DNA from: Blastomyces gilchristii SLH14081 | Lineage: Eukaryota; Ascomycota; Eurotiomycetes; Onygenales; Ajellomycetaceae | NCBI RefSeq assembly: GCF_000003855.2 | Contig: NW_003101653.1 | Span: 9,007 to 69,063 of the forward strand | Direction of reading: 5' to 3' | DNA: 60,057 nt | Part shown: positions 24,361-38,300 of the stretch, one piece after another | Layout: each line of letters opens with the position of its first letter | Numbering within the stretch: the first letter of the stretch is position 1 | Position numbers and translations under genes: made by a program | The notes under the pieces: model-generated | The model's database searches: none | What the model was told of the DNA's origin: nothing | The model's input: the letters and a program-made list of their open reading frames with translations, nothing else

Positions 24361-27300
24361 TGTATCTACTGTGATTGATAATATGTATAATATGAAAGCC
24401 ATGATAGACAGTGATCTATGTCACTATGCAATGATAAAATCTTCAGTTGTAAGATATCATAATCTTCAGTGTATCTCTTTATCAAAATCTTGACTTCTTG
24501 CAGGATTTGATGATTCAAAAGACATTTATACCTGTTACATGATGAAGCTGATCATAGATGTGAGAGAACATCAACATGAAGATGTCTATGTATATGAAGT
24601 TGATAATCTTGATTATAATCTTATATTAGAACTTGTCTGACTATCTGAACAAGGTATCTTATTGAACACTTGAAACAGAAGCTTGATATTTCCTAACAAT
24701 GATAGAATTCATGAAGATGACATTCACAAGACTATTGATCTGACACAGATCTCTGTCAATATCTATAAAATGCTCAGAAAAAGAAGTTGCTGAAAGAATT
24801 GTTGATAGCAGAATCATGTATCAATCTATTCTGCCAGTCTGATCAATATTAAAAAGACTCTAGAAAAATTATCTCATGTTACAACAATAGATTCTCATAT
24901 GAAACTCTCTCAACAATATCATGAATATCTAGATGTCTTCTGATAAGATAATATTACAAACATACCTCTCTTATGAGATCTCAGAGTGGATCACAGTATC
25001 AAGTTAGAGAAAAAGAAGAATAAGGATTCTGAACTGCCATGAGGCCCTCTTTATAATATATCTCAAGATGAACTTCTTCTTCTTCAAAAGACACTCAATA
25101 ATCTGTTGAATAAAGAATTTATACATATTAGCAACTCTTTCACTGCAGCCTCTATTCTCTTTGTAAAGAAATCAGATGAAGAACTTCAATTCTGTGTGAA
25201 CTACTGAGATCTGAACAGATTGACAAAGAAAGATTGATATTTCTTATCTCTCATCAATGAAACCCTAGCACAGATCAAGTGAGCTTAATAGTTTATAAAA
25301 CTAGATGTCATCACCATGTTTCATAAGATTCATATCACTGAAGAAGATGAATGGCTTACAGTATTTCAAACATGTTATGATCTCTTTGAATAAATAGTCA
25401 CACTCTTTGAACTGACTAACACTCTCAGTACATTTCAGAAGTATATCAACTGAGCACTCTGAGATTTTCTTGATGAGTTTGTATCTGCTTATCTAGATGA
25501 CATTCTCATCTTCACTGATGAATTCAGAAAAGAATATTAAGAGTATGTGTGAAAGATATTATAATGACTATGAGAAGCAGAACTACTAATAGATATTAAT
25601 AAGTGTGATTTTGAAGTCAAGAGTATCAAGTATCTGAGTTTTATTATAGAAGCTGATAAGAGAATTCAAATGAATTCTGAGAAAGTCTCTGTCATTCTTG
25701 AATGAGAAGCTCTGCATACTGTGAAAGATATATGAAACTTCATCAGATTTGCTAACTTCTATTAATAATTTATACAAAACTTCTCAGATATTATAAGATC
25801 ACTTACAGATCTCACTAAGAAAGACTCAGTATTTCAATGATCAGTGAATACTGAAGCTGCATTTACACAGATAAAGAAGATGTTTATTAATACTTCTCTG
25901 CTAATAATATTTGATTCTGATCATAAGATAGTTATTGAAACTGATTTCTCTGACTATATAATAGAAGAAGTAATATTATAATATGATGATGAAGATGTTC
26001 TACAATTATATATCTTCATATCTAAGAAACTGAGTCTCACTGAATGCAATTATGAGATCTATGACAAGGAACTTCTCACAATTATACACTGTTTAGAAGA
26101 ATGAGACTCTGAACTCTGAAGTGTCTCTGAATTTGAGATAGTCACAGATTATAAGAATCTCAAATACTTCATAACTACTCATAAACTCACTGAACAACAG
26201 ATACAATGATCTGAGTTCTTAAGTCACTTTCATTTTACAATACACTATCATCCTGGTAGCCAGAACTCAATGACAGATGCTCTCTTATAACAAGAGCAAG
26301 ATATGCCATCTGATATAACAGATACTTGCTGAATGAACTGAGAGCACTGACTCTTAAATCTGAAGATACTAGTTGATCAAGATGAAACAGTTCATGACAC
26401 TATATATGCTTCTTCAGTTAGAACTGCTATTGATATCTTCACTTTCTCTACACTGAATGAACTATGACATACAGCAGCTCAGATGAATAAACTTCTTCAG
26501 ATTCTCATTGAAGCAGTATATCAAGAAACACTCTGATTTTTCCCAGAACTACATATAAGAACTGATATCTCAGAATGTTCAATTGATAATAATAACACTC
26601 TATGATTTCATAAATGACACTGAGTCTCTCACTCTGAATCCTTACACACTCAGATAATGCAAGAGATGCATGATTCATGTATGACCAGTCATTCAGGTCA
26701 TGAACAACTGTATAGAATGATCTTTCAAGAGTTCTACTAGCCTGAGATATCAAACAGTATCAGACACTTTATCTGAAACTGCAATCACTGTTCTTCTATT
26801 ATCTCATGAAAGAACTGTAGAAAAGGTCTATTGAAATCACTCAATATCTTCAATAGAATCTGGTGAGATGTAGTAATTGACTTCACTGTCAATCTATCTA
26901 AGAGTAAGAGTTGTAGAAACATTCTGATCATTGTGAATCAACTGAGCAAAGATGTAATATTGAAACCTTATGACAAGATGAATACTGAACAAGTTATCAA
27001 AGCTTTTCTACAGAGCCTGTTCTATCAAATGCATGAATTACTGAGATCTATAGTATTGAATCAGAACTGTCAATTCATGAGCACTCTCTGAACAAGAATC
27101 TATCAAGTTCTCAAGATTACACACTGTCTATCAACTATCTATCACTCTGAGACTGATGATGTGTCAGAATGAACAATTCAGACTGTGAAGAATTATCTCT
27201 GTAAGTTCTGCAACTACTTACAAGATGATTGGCATAATCTTCTTCTACACACAGAGATCACTATCAATGATTGAGATGTCATTTCAACAGATGTAAGCCC

Positions 27301-27948
27301 ATTCTTTCTTACACACAGATATCATATGAAAGTGTTGAATCTTCTAGAGATCACACAGTTCACACTGAACTCTCACAGTTCAATTCAGATCACTGATAAT
27401 ATAGTAATGAAACTCTGAGATGTTCACAATTGAGCAGAGATCTTCATGACAACTGTAAAACAAGATCAAGAGAATCAAATCAATGTTCACTGAGATCTCA
27501 CTGAACAATATAAGATAGAAGATCTGATATGATTGAATCTTAAGAACATACAAACCACATATTCATCTCATATACTAGATTACCACCATGTCAAGTATAA
27601 AGTGATAGAAGTTCTAGATAGTCATAACTACTGTCTTAACACATCATCAGAGATTCATGATGTATTTTACACAAGCTTGCTCTGCTGCACTGTCACTGAT
27701 CTGTTCTCTTCTCAACTGACTTCTGACTGACAGTCACCAGGCATCATAGAAGAAGATAATGAGCTTGAGTGAGAGATTAAGAATATCCTTGATAAGAGAC
27801 CCTGTGACTGCAGCTGATAATATCTTGTGAAATGAGTCAGTTACAATCAACTGACCTGGACTCTGAGTTCTGTGTTATCTGAAACAGTGGTTCTTGACTG
27901 ATGGAAACTGCTTCTGAAAGGGGGGGCTAATGTGGCAGGCTACACCTG
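24361..27948 (+). pseudogene. Pol of beta: protease, RT, RNase H, integrase, chromodomain
   Basis: The protease near 24395 reads KAMIDSD where IDSGA-like is expected. RT spans about 25010-25560, with FCVNYRDLNR-like spacing and an intact YLDD box at 25490-25501. RNase H starts at about 25905 (an IETDFSDY segment). The integrase zinc domain is at about 26700-26815 (H..C-x2-C), and the core keeps VIDF, QFMSTL and the SAxxG-like region (27010-27200). A chromodomain at about 27766-27880 reads EIKNILDKR, YLVK, VSYNQLTWTL. The frame then passes through the polypurine tract and ends inside the 3' LTR at about 27948, an arrangement known in other chromoviruses. Stops are mostly TGA at Trp positions. 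Confidence 0.88.
27911..27930 (+). promoter_or_regulatory. Polypurine tract of beta
   Basis: GAAAGGGGGGGC plus TAA directly precedes the 3' LTR. This is the expected primer site for plus-strand DNA synthesis. The G-run is intact here but decayed in zeta (GAAAAGAGAGAAC). Confidence 0.85.
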
Positions 27949-28239
27949 ATCAATCATATAGACTATTTCATTACACTTCACAGATTCCAACCACTTCATT
28001 CTCAAACACATACACTCCAATTCTCAGCCATTCTTGATCACCGATCCTCAGCTGCTACAAACACGCGTATATTCTCCCGCCCCGAAGCTCCACCGCGTAC
28101 ACCACCACATACACGTATAAATATCCACCTCAATCACTGATTCTTGCACTCTCTCTTTCTTTCCTTCTCTAACATTTTTATCTTTGTTATATAAGACCTA
28201 TCAATATTACACCGATCTATTCGGCGTAGACCCCTTACA
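27931..28239 (+). repeat. 3' LTR of beta
   Basis: 309 bp, the same length as the 5' LTR. It is patchily mutated: the first 100 bp have lost the CpGs kept in the 5' LTR, while about 28065-28105 is unchanged. The differences I compared are C/T or G/A. Confidence 0.95.
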
Positions 28240-28244
28240 CTTCT

Positions 28245-31200
28245 CATTGTTTAAACAGTTATATTGTACACTTTATCTGATATTACACTTTCTTGCATTC
28301 TAACCCTTTCTTAGATTCTTTCATGACCTGGTAATTTGAGCACTTGTGAGTGTACATCTGAATGTTCTCAGCCATGCTTGGCCAGTATGCTCTTGATTTA
28401 AGTACATTCATGAGTTCAGAGCTTTCTAAGTGACTGAATTCCTTGTGCATGTGAGTTATCAAGTCACATTGAAATGAAGATTCTAGATAGAGAGCTTCTA
28501 TATATTCTAGATTACAGTAAAGCACAACATTGTTTTTCAATTTTCTCAGCTTGAAGTTCAGAAGCATCTCTTCTACTACTTTTATAAAACACTTATCATC
28601 TGACATCTTGTTATTCTTCAAGTAAGAGATTATGATATTTACTCATTCTGATTGCTTACATTCTCTCAGTGCATTTAATATGAACATTTCTTATGCCTGA
28701 TTCACAGAACTCTCACTCATGAAATCAGATCTGCAACTGATTGTATCAGATATCACAGTGTTCAATTCCTTTCAGTATTTGATATGAAGATTGTACACTT
28801 GAAACTTCAAGATTCAACATGCTAAGTGTTTAGAAGATTTTATTATTAATTATAGATAGATGAGGCTTTTATAATCTGTGATCACTGTTGTTATATATCT
28901 GTTGTTAATATATCTATCTCACAATATCAGTGTATACTTAATCACTAGTAATTTCTTTTCATGCACTGAATAATTGAGCTCAGCATCTGATAGTTTTCTA
29001 TCATCATATATCACTGAGTGCAGCTTACTATTCTTACTCATCTGTAGAAGAATGTCTTTGATAGCTCATTTAAATATATCTGTCTTAATGTAGAAAGGTT
29101 TATCATGATCTGATTGAATAAGCACTGAGAATGTTATTATACATTTTCTCAGTGTGAGAAAAGCCTCTTCATACACAGTATTTCAGATGATTGAATAAAA
29201 CTTCTTCTTTCATAGATTTACATTCATTTCTCTTAAGAGATCTGAGAGTGATGCAGATATTCATGTGAAATTCTTGATAAATCTACAGTAATATGAGACT
29301 AACTCAAGAAACTATTGTATATAATATACATTTCTCAGCTGTGATCAATTTACTATAACATTCAATTTCTTCAGAATGAGATGTATACAGTCATCACTTA
29401 CTACATATTCTATGAACTTCAACTCTTTCATTTCAAACACACACTTGATTAATTTAATATAGAGCTTATACTCTGTCAGAGTTGTAAGCACTTTATCAAG
29501 ATACTTCAGATATTTATCATATGAGTTTGAAAAGACTAGAATGTTATCAAGATATATAAGACATGAGATTTCATTCTATTTATAAAGAATCATATTCATC
29601 ATCATTTGAAAGATGACAGGTGCATTTATCAGACTGAATGATATTATCAGGAATTCAAACTTCTCTCATTACATATTAAGTGCAGTTCACAGAACTGACA
29701 GTTTGTCTATATAAATCTATCAGTATTCTGAGAAAAGATCAATCTTTGATAGATATTGAGTATTTTCAACTGTATTCAACTGTTGTTGAATCTGTGACAG
29801 TGAATATTCATTCTTGATTATAAGCTTATTAAGTGTTTAATAATTGATACACATTCATCACTTCTCACTCATCTTTTTCATGAATAGAACTGAAAAGCCC
29901 CACATACTTGATAAGAGTCATATAAGATTATATTCTAGAAGGTCTGTGATCTGATGCTTCTATTCTTCAAGATGTGTTTGTGATAGAGAGTACACATTCT
30001 GATTGACTGGTTTTGCATTCCCTGTATCAATCTCATATACAAATCCTTGTTTCAGTAGCAATTTCAGTGAAAGATCTGTTCAGAAGATCTTCTCATACTT
30101 CTTCAGAAGCTTCTTCATATACTTATTCTTCTGCATATCTTTTATCTTAATTTCCTCTGCTTCTGAGTCTTGTATAACATACAGAATGCTTTCAGATGAG
30201 ATCTTATAAATTATTCTCTTTGCTTATTAATGTGTAAGCAGATTTAACTCTTCTATATCAGAGACATGAAATGTTCTTCTCATATCAGTTGATAGAATTG
30301 TATGAACTGTTTTCTTTCTATCAGTCAACTGTATATGACATGTACATCATTGAATCTGCAGATTGAACCTTTGAAATCAATCAAGTCTGAGAATAAGATT
30401 GTATTTCATGTTCTGCAGCTCTTATACTCAAATATAGCAAGATCATTCTTCAAAGTACAAGAGAACTCTTACTCTTATAGATGATATCAAATATCAGTTA
30501 TCAGATAATCTTATGTATCAGAGATTCTTTACTCAGTGAATCTCTTTCAATCTTCAGATTATATAATTATCAATATATTGTATAGAAGCTTCTGTGTCTG
30601 CTAACACTTTTGCAGCTATCTCTTGATTCTTACTCAAGTATCTCTTATACATTAATATTTCAGGTCTTAAGGCATTGAGATGAGTGTTCACTTTCTTACT
30701 CACATCTCAGTCAGAAGCCTGCTTTCTCTTTGTGTTCATAGAATTCAGAGAGTCATCTAACACAGATATCTCTTTCACTTTGAAGACTTTTTATAGAATA
30801 TTAGTGAGTGTCTCTGAGCTCACTAATTCTGCTAGTTTTTTGACTTTCTTACTTCTCTTGACTGCACACACTGAGTGCAATCTTTTATATCATAATTTTA
30901 GTATCTGTAGTTGAAGCAAGCTCAATACTCATAATATCAAGATTTTCACTCAGAGAATCTCTTTTTCAGAGAATTCAGTACTTTAGTGATAACATTCAGA
31001 TCTAGATTCATCATATCTAAATATATAACTTATATTATAGAAGTCTGATTATCTGTTCTTCACTGAGATATACTCAATTGCAGTATTTTCTATCACAATT
31101 GACTCACTTATTCCTGTATAATAAGAATATTGTATGCTTTCTTCACTATATCTGACTATGAGATTAAGCATTTTCATTTCACTCTCAACTCAGGTGTAAG

Positions 31201-32513
31201 ATTATGAATGAAGATCTGTAAACAGAAAGATGTTGAAAGCTCTTCATTTAATATAAGATAGTGTAAGCTGAAGTGTGTGAAGTATAATGTAAGATTGCTC
31301 ACTTGTCTATACTTAGTGAAGCATTTATAACACTTATCTCATATATTCACTTTCTCAAAGTTGAATAAGATTCATTTGAAAAACTTATTTTATATTTGTG
31401 AGAATGAATATCACTCTAAGTCTGTGAGATTCATCTTTTCATCAGTCATTTATAATGACTTCACTTTTTCACATAGAAATGCAGCAGATCTTAAGACTTG
31501 TTAAAATTCTGTTAACTATCTGTCTGTGAGTTCATATTTGATTTAATAATATAATTACATCTGACTTAGTCAGCTGATTGCAGCATTATTTTTTCAGTTG
31601 TTATTAAAGCTTGATAACTTCAGCAGATCTCTTAGCTTGATATATTTCATGCTCAGATTCTCATTCTGTGCAGCAGTCTCTGATAGTATGTACACTTCTG
31701 AAGAGGTCATGAATAATCATGATGAGATCTTCAGGTTTAGTATAGTTATCTGTCTGTGTAAATATTCAATCTCTCACTGCAGGCCTAAGATCTGGTTTTC
31801 TCTATTCTTATTAATGATGATGATTGTGTCAGTGAAGCTCTTCATAGTGAATGCTTGATCTGCAGTAAATGTCAATTGTTGTTTAACTTCTGTCTCAGTC
31901 TGCCACTGTATACACAAGACCTTGATCTTATTTAGAATTCTTGTATGTGTACAGAGCTTCAATTCTGATTTGACAGTCTCAGTTACTTTTCTTACTGCTT
32001 TGAGTAAACCCTCTGAGAGGTTCTGCATACCTTTCAGTTCAGATAGCAGAGAAGAGTGTTGTTTGTATTAACTAGAGAAGATATTCATTTCAGTGATTTC
32101 TCATTGATTGTATGATGTCTATTGTTATATCACTGTATCATTATATTACTATATCATTATATTGCTATATTATTATATGATTTTTGTTATTATCATACAA
32201 CTTCAGTGGTGGCCACTCTCTCTTTTATTCCTTTGAGTGAAGAGCAGTCTTCTTTGAATCTGGTTCACTGCTCTCATTTCTTTTCTCACATCTCATCTGT
32301 TCACATATATGGCATTCACCTGAGCATGGAGTTTTCCTTCAACAAGTGAAGCAGTATTAATCAGATGCTCTTCTGCTCACTGCTCTTTGTACACTATCTT
32401 TTGAGATGTTCTAGAACCACACTGACATGATAACTACAAATCACTTCATAGACAGAATTATCATGCCCTGGAGGAGCCTGCACTTCTCACTGATTTTTAG
32501 ACATGCTATCAGA
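28245..32513 (-). pseudogene. Alpha Gag-Pol: Gag, protease, RT, RNase H, integrase zinc domain
   Basis: Read on the minus strand, from right to left. Gag lies nearest the 5' LTR (an open piece at 31774-32028 with Lys/Glu-rich helices). RT follows at about 29360-29900: an NAPVIFQMMM segment and a YLDN box near 29530-29545, so one catalytic Asp is now Asn. RNase H is at about 28700-29100. The integrase zinc-binding domain is the open piece 28283-28621, with H-x3-H (HMHKEFSH region) and C-x2-C (HKCSNYQV, second Cys decayed to Tyr). The rest of the integrase continues at 22557 beyond beta. Protease was not located. Start codons are undefined. Confidence 0.78.
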
Positions 32514-32680
32514 TGTGATTCAAAGGTTGCTTAAGTCAGTGTATGATTACAGGCGTACGCTGGCTTCTTATATATTGTACACTAATTTAATTAGCGGCCG
32601 CTATGGCCCCTTTACACTCATAAGCAAGTTCAGAAGCGGCCGCGTTATTATCCGACGGTCGTACGTTCTGCCGAACCACA
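32514..32680 (-). repeat. 5' LTR of alpha
   Basis: 167 bp, partner of 18770-18936. It retains more CpG at its right part (GCGGCCGCG, CCGACGGTCGTACG) than the left LTR. Confidence 0.92.
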
Positions 32681-35064
32681 TATCAAAGTCTCAAATCAGA
32701 ATATCTTGCAGAAAAACAAGCTAAATTCAAATCTCATTTTCAGAATCAGAAATGAAATTAATCAGCAGTTCTTTTCTCAGTTAATAACTGATATTGAAGT
32801 TCAAAAATCAGTTATAGCTTCAATTGAGTCATTCTTCTTTGAAAATTCTATCATTCTAACTACAATGTCTGAATTCAGTACAGAATTCCTTATTCAGAAT
32901 GAGTATCTCTGAAAATCAGTAGTAGAATCTTTGTTAAACATAATAATTCTATCTGAGAGAGATGAAAAGTGAGATAAATTTATTCTTTATAATATTTCAG
33001 TTGAAACTTTTGACTGTGAAGAAGAAATACTACTTCTTAAAAATGAATTAGAAGAATACAATTCTATTTAACTAAGAAAAGAGTCTGTATGACTAAATTC
33101 AATTGAGTTCAGACAAAGCAGAAGAAATGCCTCTGTTCTAGTATATATAAAAATACTTGAATAATCAAAAATCTCTGAAGTCAGAGTAGCAGATTTGAAA
33201 ATGAGAGTTCATGAATACAAAGACTTAAGAATGAATCTCAAAGCTCAAACACAGTGTTCAAACTGTCAAAGATATGAATACTTTGCAATCTCTTATTTTA
33301 AAGACTCAAAATATGCATTCTATGCTAGAGATTATAAAACTAGTGAGCATAAATGTAAAACATGCTTAAAAAGAGATGAAATATATCAGTATACTCTGCT
33401 TAAATGCTCTAATTGTAAAGAAAAACATACATCTGACTTAAAAGAATGTATATTTGCTTCAAGAACTTAAAAGAACTGAAGAAAAGATGAAGCTCAAAGT
33501 TAATCTAGAACTAAAGAGAATAGTCAAGTCAGTAAATCTACAACTGTAAGCTTAAAAAGAAGAAACTCTTAACTATCTAAGTCTTCAAACTCTAATTCTT
33601 CAGTTAAATGAAAATAGAATTTGAATTCTCAAACTTCTGTTAAGATTAGAGAATTGAGAAATAACTCTGATAATAAACTAGATAGAATACAAGCAGTTGA
33701 GATTCCTGTGTTTCAAAATAGTTATAATTTACTATCTGATAATAGTGATTAGATTCTACTCTATCTCTATTCTCTTTTAGTATTAATATACAACAAAAAT
33801 AATAAAAAAAGTGTAAAAACTCTTCAAAAGTCACATTTATTTAAAACAATGTGAATAGAAACTCAAATTACATTTATTCTTGTCTTTAAATTATATTTGA
33901 ATAAAAAGTTAATTTTGTACTTCTTCAGAAACTGAATTTTGATACTGAGTAAAAATACATTATCTCTCATTCAAGGGACTACTGCTTTCTATCTCAAAAG
34001 TCTGAGATAAAGTCAAGAGTAGTGATCTATGAAAGAAAGAGATCAAGATATTAATTTAATCTAAGATTTAATATCATGTCTGACTCTGATATTCTGATGA
34101 GTGATATTATAGATAAAGAGAATGAGTTTAATACTATACAGCTCATAAATATCTATAATGAAAAGTTATTGAAGAAGAATAACAATATCTGAATAATTAA
34201 TAGAGAATTTTTGAATATAACTTCATTAAGAAACTCTATAATTGTAGAAGATTTCAATACACATTAGCTCTGATAAAATTCAGAATGTAAAAGAGTAGTG
34301 AGAGTAGATAATCTAGTTAAATGAATCTTTAAGTATTCAATAGATTTAGTTAACAAGTCTGATTAATAAACATTCTTTAGAAAAGATATGAAACAGAAAT
34401 CTATTATAGATATAATCTTCATATTACAAAATCTAATTGAAAAAAGACTTATAAATTAATTTATTAATTTAAATGAGACATCAGAATCAGGTCATAAGAT
34501 TATTCAATTTGATATTGAACTGAGTGAAAAATAAATGAGTGAAAACCCATTTCTCTCTAATCAGTATAACTTTGAAAAAGCTGATTGAAAAGTAGTTGAA
34601 GAAAGTATAAAACTGCTAAAATCTGAAAAGCAGAGTGAGCTATATTGAAATCTCAGTCAAGATATCTCAAATGAAATACTTAAGAATAGAGTAAAGCTCA
34701 TTACATCTATTATTCTAATAAGTGTTAGAAATAATATTTCAAAGAAAAAGTCTTCTAAGTATTTCAAATCTTGATGAAATAAGAATATCATATCTAAAAG
34801 AAAACAATTAACTACTGCTAGAAAGATTGAAAGAATAATATAATATCTGATAAAGAGTTCAAAGCTGTCTGAAAATGAATATTTTTCAGATATTTAAAAG
34901 AGCTAACACAGACTGCTGAAACAAATTTCTTGAAGAAGCATAAGAAAAAGAAGTTTTTAAAGCTTTTAACTACACTAAAACAAGAAGTGTAGTAAAACTT
35001 TCAATCTTAGAAAATAAGTTTCAGAATGAATCATATACAGTAAATTCTTTTGAGAAAAAATATC
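32681..35064 (+). pseudogene. LINE B: ORF1 C-terminal part and ORF2 endonuclease
   Basis: Resumes LINE B at the base after alpha. ORF1 continues to a TAG at 33750-33752, the same stop as in copy C. Its knuckles are partly destroyed: the first reads C-x2-C-x4-Y-x4-Y in the 33195-33470 piece. The ORF2 start codon of copy C (ATG) reads ATT here, near 33793. The endonuclease motif that reads GDFNAHH in copy C is altered (near 34246). Stops are many. Gamma interrupts the RT-proximal part at 35064, and the frame continues at 48310. Confidence 0.88.
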
Positions 35065-35378
35065 TGTAAGAAGCCTACGCTGAATAGATCAGTATAATAT
35101 TGATAGGTCTTATATAACAAAGAGAAAAACATTAGAGAAGAAAAGAAAGAGAAAGTGTGAGAATCAGCAATCAAAGTGAATATTTATACATGTATGTGGT
35201 GATGTACACAGTGGTGCTTCAGAGTGGAAGAATATACGCGCGTTTGTAGCAGCTGAGGATCAGTGATCAGAACATACATGTTCATGGCAGCTGAGGATCA
35301 GGGATCGGGAATAGAGCAGTAGGAATCTATGAAGTGTATAAAATAGTCTATATAATTGATCAGGCGCAGCCTGCCACA
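35065..35378 (-). repeat. 3' LTR of gamma
   Basis: 314 bp. It has CpGs near the TGTAAG end but has lost most in its distal half, the opposite of its partner. Confidence 0.94.
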
Positions 35379-38300
35379 TTAGTCCCTTCTTTCCAGAAGC
35401 AGTTCTCATCAGTCAAGAACCACTGTTTCAGATAACACAGAACTCAGAGTTCAGATCAGTTGATCATAGCTGACTCATTTCATAAGATATTATTAACTGC
35501 AGCTGCATGATCTCTTATCAAGAATATCTTCAATCTCTCACTCAAGCTCATTATCTTCTTCTATGATCCCTGGCAGTTATCAGTCAGAAGTTAGTTGAGA
35601 AGAGAACAGATCAGTAATAATGTGACAGAGCAAGCTTGTATGAAAGATATTATGAATCTCTGATAATGTATCAAGATGATAGTTGTGGCTATCTAGAACC
35701 TCTATCACTTTATACTTGACATGGCAGTCATCTAGTGTACAAAATAAATGTATGATTCATATATTCTTAAGATTCAATCATACTAGATCTTCTATCTTAT
35801 ATTGTTCAGCAGAGTCTCAGTGAATATTGATTTGATTCTCTTGATCTTGTTTTACAGTTGTCATGAAGACCTCTGCTCAATTATAGACATCTCAGAGTTT
35901 CATTACTATATTATCAGTAATCTGAATCAGACTGTGAGAATCTGATATAAACTGTGTGATCTCTAGAAGATTCAACACCTTCATGTGATAATTATATGTA
36001 AGAAAGAACAGACTTATGTCTATTAAAACAGCATCTCATTCATTAATAGCAATCTCTGTGTGTAGAAGCAGGTCATATCAATCATCTTGTAAGTGATTGC
36101 AGAACTTATAGAGATAGTTCTTTACAGTCTGAATTGTCTGTTCTGATGCATTATCAGTCTCAGAATGATAGACAGTTAACAGATAGTGTGTAATCTTGAG
36201 AACTTGACAGATTCTTGTTCAGAGAGTGCTCACAAATTGACAGCTCTGATTCAATACTATAGATCTCAGCAATTCATATATTCAATAGAATGAGCTTCTT
36301 AGAAAAGCTTCAGTGACTTGTTCAGTATTCATCTTATTACAGAGTTTCAATATAACACTCTTACTCAATCAGTTTATGATGATCAGAATGTTTCTACAGC
36401 TCTTACTCTTAGAGAGATTAATAGCAAAGTTAATTATCATATCTCATCAGATTCTATCAGAGATATTAAGCAGTTTCAGCAGATCTTTTCTACAGTTTTT
36501 TCACAAGATGATGAAGAAACAATAGTTACAGTTTCAGATAAAACATCTGATACTGTTTAATATCTCAGATCAGTAGAACTTCTGAGAGATTATTTAATAC
36601 AGTTATTTGTAATCTGAATGATCAGTTATATATAAATCATGTATTTCTTACATTATCTGAGTGCATAAGAATTCAGAGTAGAGGACTCAACATCACTCAC
36701 AGAACTGTAGAGTGTTATTATCATCAATTAAGTATTCTGAGATGTTGATTCTTATATATAGTTCTGAGAGAAATCAGAGTGCTTCTTGATATACTGCTTC
36801 AGTAAGTACTTGAAGAAGTTCATCAGTTTGAGCTGTTATATATCATAATTCATTCAGTGTAGATTCAGAAGAAGTTGAGATATCAGTATCAGTATCAGTG
36901 TCAGTTCAGAGAGAGAGTGTTCTAATCAGAGAAGTGTATATAGTGTTATAAGTTATTTTATCTTAATTAACTAATATCTTCAGATTCAAGAGCCAGTGCT
37001 CTCAGTTCATTCAGTGAGTATCTATTACATCAGATGACATATCTTGCTCTTATTATAAGAGAGCATCTGTTATCAAGTTCTAACTGCTAGAACAGTAGTG
37101 TATTATAAAATAAAAGTAGCTTAAGAACTCAGATTATCACATCTATTATTCAGTGAGTTTATGAGAAGTTATGAAGTATTTAAGATTCTTATAATCTATG
37201 ACTATCTTAAATTCAGAGACACTTCAGAGTTCAGAGTCTCATTCTTCTAAATAGTATTTAATTATAAGAAGTTTCTTATCATAGATCTCATAATTGCATT
37301 CAACAGAACTCAGTTTCTTAGACATGAAGACATATAATTATAGAATATCTTCATTATCATATTATAATATCACTCTCTCTGTTATATAGTCAGAGAAATC
37401 AGCTTTAATAACTGTCTTATAATCAGAATTGAATGTTATCAGCAGAGAGATATTAATGAATATCTTCTTTATCTGTGTAAATGCAGCTTCAGTATCTGCT
37501 AATCATTGAAATACTATATCTTTCTTAGTGAGTTCTGTAAGTAATCTTATAATATCTGAGAAGTTTTGTATAAATCACTGATAGAAGTTAGTAAATTTGA
37601 TAAAGCTTTATACATCTTTCACAGTATATGAGATCTCTCATTCAAGAATAGCAGAGATCTTCTCAGAATTTATTCAGATTCTCTTATCAGCTTCTATGAT
37701 GAAATCTAAGTATTTAGTACTCTTGACTTTAAAATCACACTTATTAATATCAATTGATAGTTCTGCTTCTCATAGTTATTATAATACTCTTTGTATATAC
37801 TCTTGATATTTCTTTCTGAATTCATTGATAAAGATGAGAATGTCATCTAAATAAGCAGATGCAAATTCATCAAGAAAGTCTCAGAGTGCTCAGTTGATAT
37901 ACTTCTGAAATGTACTGAGAGCATTGATCAGTTCAAAGAGTGTGACTACTTATTCAAAGAGATTATATCATATTCAGAATACTGTAAGTCACTTATCTTC
38001 TTCAGCAATGCAGATCTTATGAAACACAGTAATAACATCTAACTTTATAAACTATTGAGCTTGTTCAATGCAAGCTAGAGTTTCATTGATAAGAGATAAA
38101 AAATAACAGTCTTTCTTTATTAATCTATTCAATTCTTGATAATTTATACAGAATCAGAGTTCTTTATCTGATTTCTTTGCAAAGAGAATAGAGACTGCAG
38201 CAGAAGAGTTACTAATATATATGAATTCTTTATTCAACAGATTATTGAGTGTCTTTCAAAGAAGAAAAAGTTCATCTCAGAACATGTTATAAAGAGAGTC

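Larger units (their letters stand above)
22558..28239 (+). mobile_element. Full-length gypsy chromovirus beta
   Basis: A complete 5,682-bp element on the plus strand. LTRs are 22558-22866 and 27931-28239 (309 bp each) and begin TGTGGC and end TTACA. A perfect 5-bp TSD, CTTCT, lies at 22553-22557 and 28240-28244, inside the alpha integrase gene. The order is LTR, Gag with knuckle, protease, RT, RNase H, integrase, chromodomain, polypurine tract, LTR. All frames have stops, many at Trp codons (TGA). The same family includes gamma, delta, eta, zeta and theta. Confidence 0.95.
18770..32680 (-). mobile_element. Gypsy element alpha (short LTRs), interrupted by beta
   Basis: A Ty3/gypsy element on the minus strand, with 167-bp LTRs at 18770-18936 and 32514-32680, inserted in LINE B ORF1. 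The insertion duplicates TATC (18766-18769 and 32681-32684); copy C shows the uninterrupted site at 41762-41776. The integrase (28621-28245 and 22557 to about 21700) is split by beta, which duplicated CTTCT. RT lies at about 29360-29900 (minus), Gag towards the right LTR. Without beta the internal part is about 7.9 kb, which leaves about 2.6 kb beyond the integrase. It belongs to a different gypsy family from beta, gamma and delta. Confidence 0.9.

Noticed and set aside
36313..36560. Overlapping plus-strand frames
   Set aside because: They lie antisense to the integrase of gamma; delta has no matching open frame.
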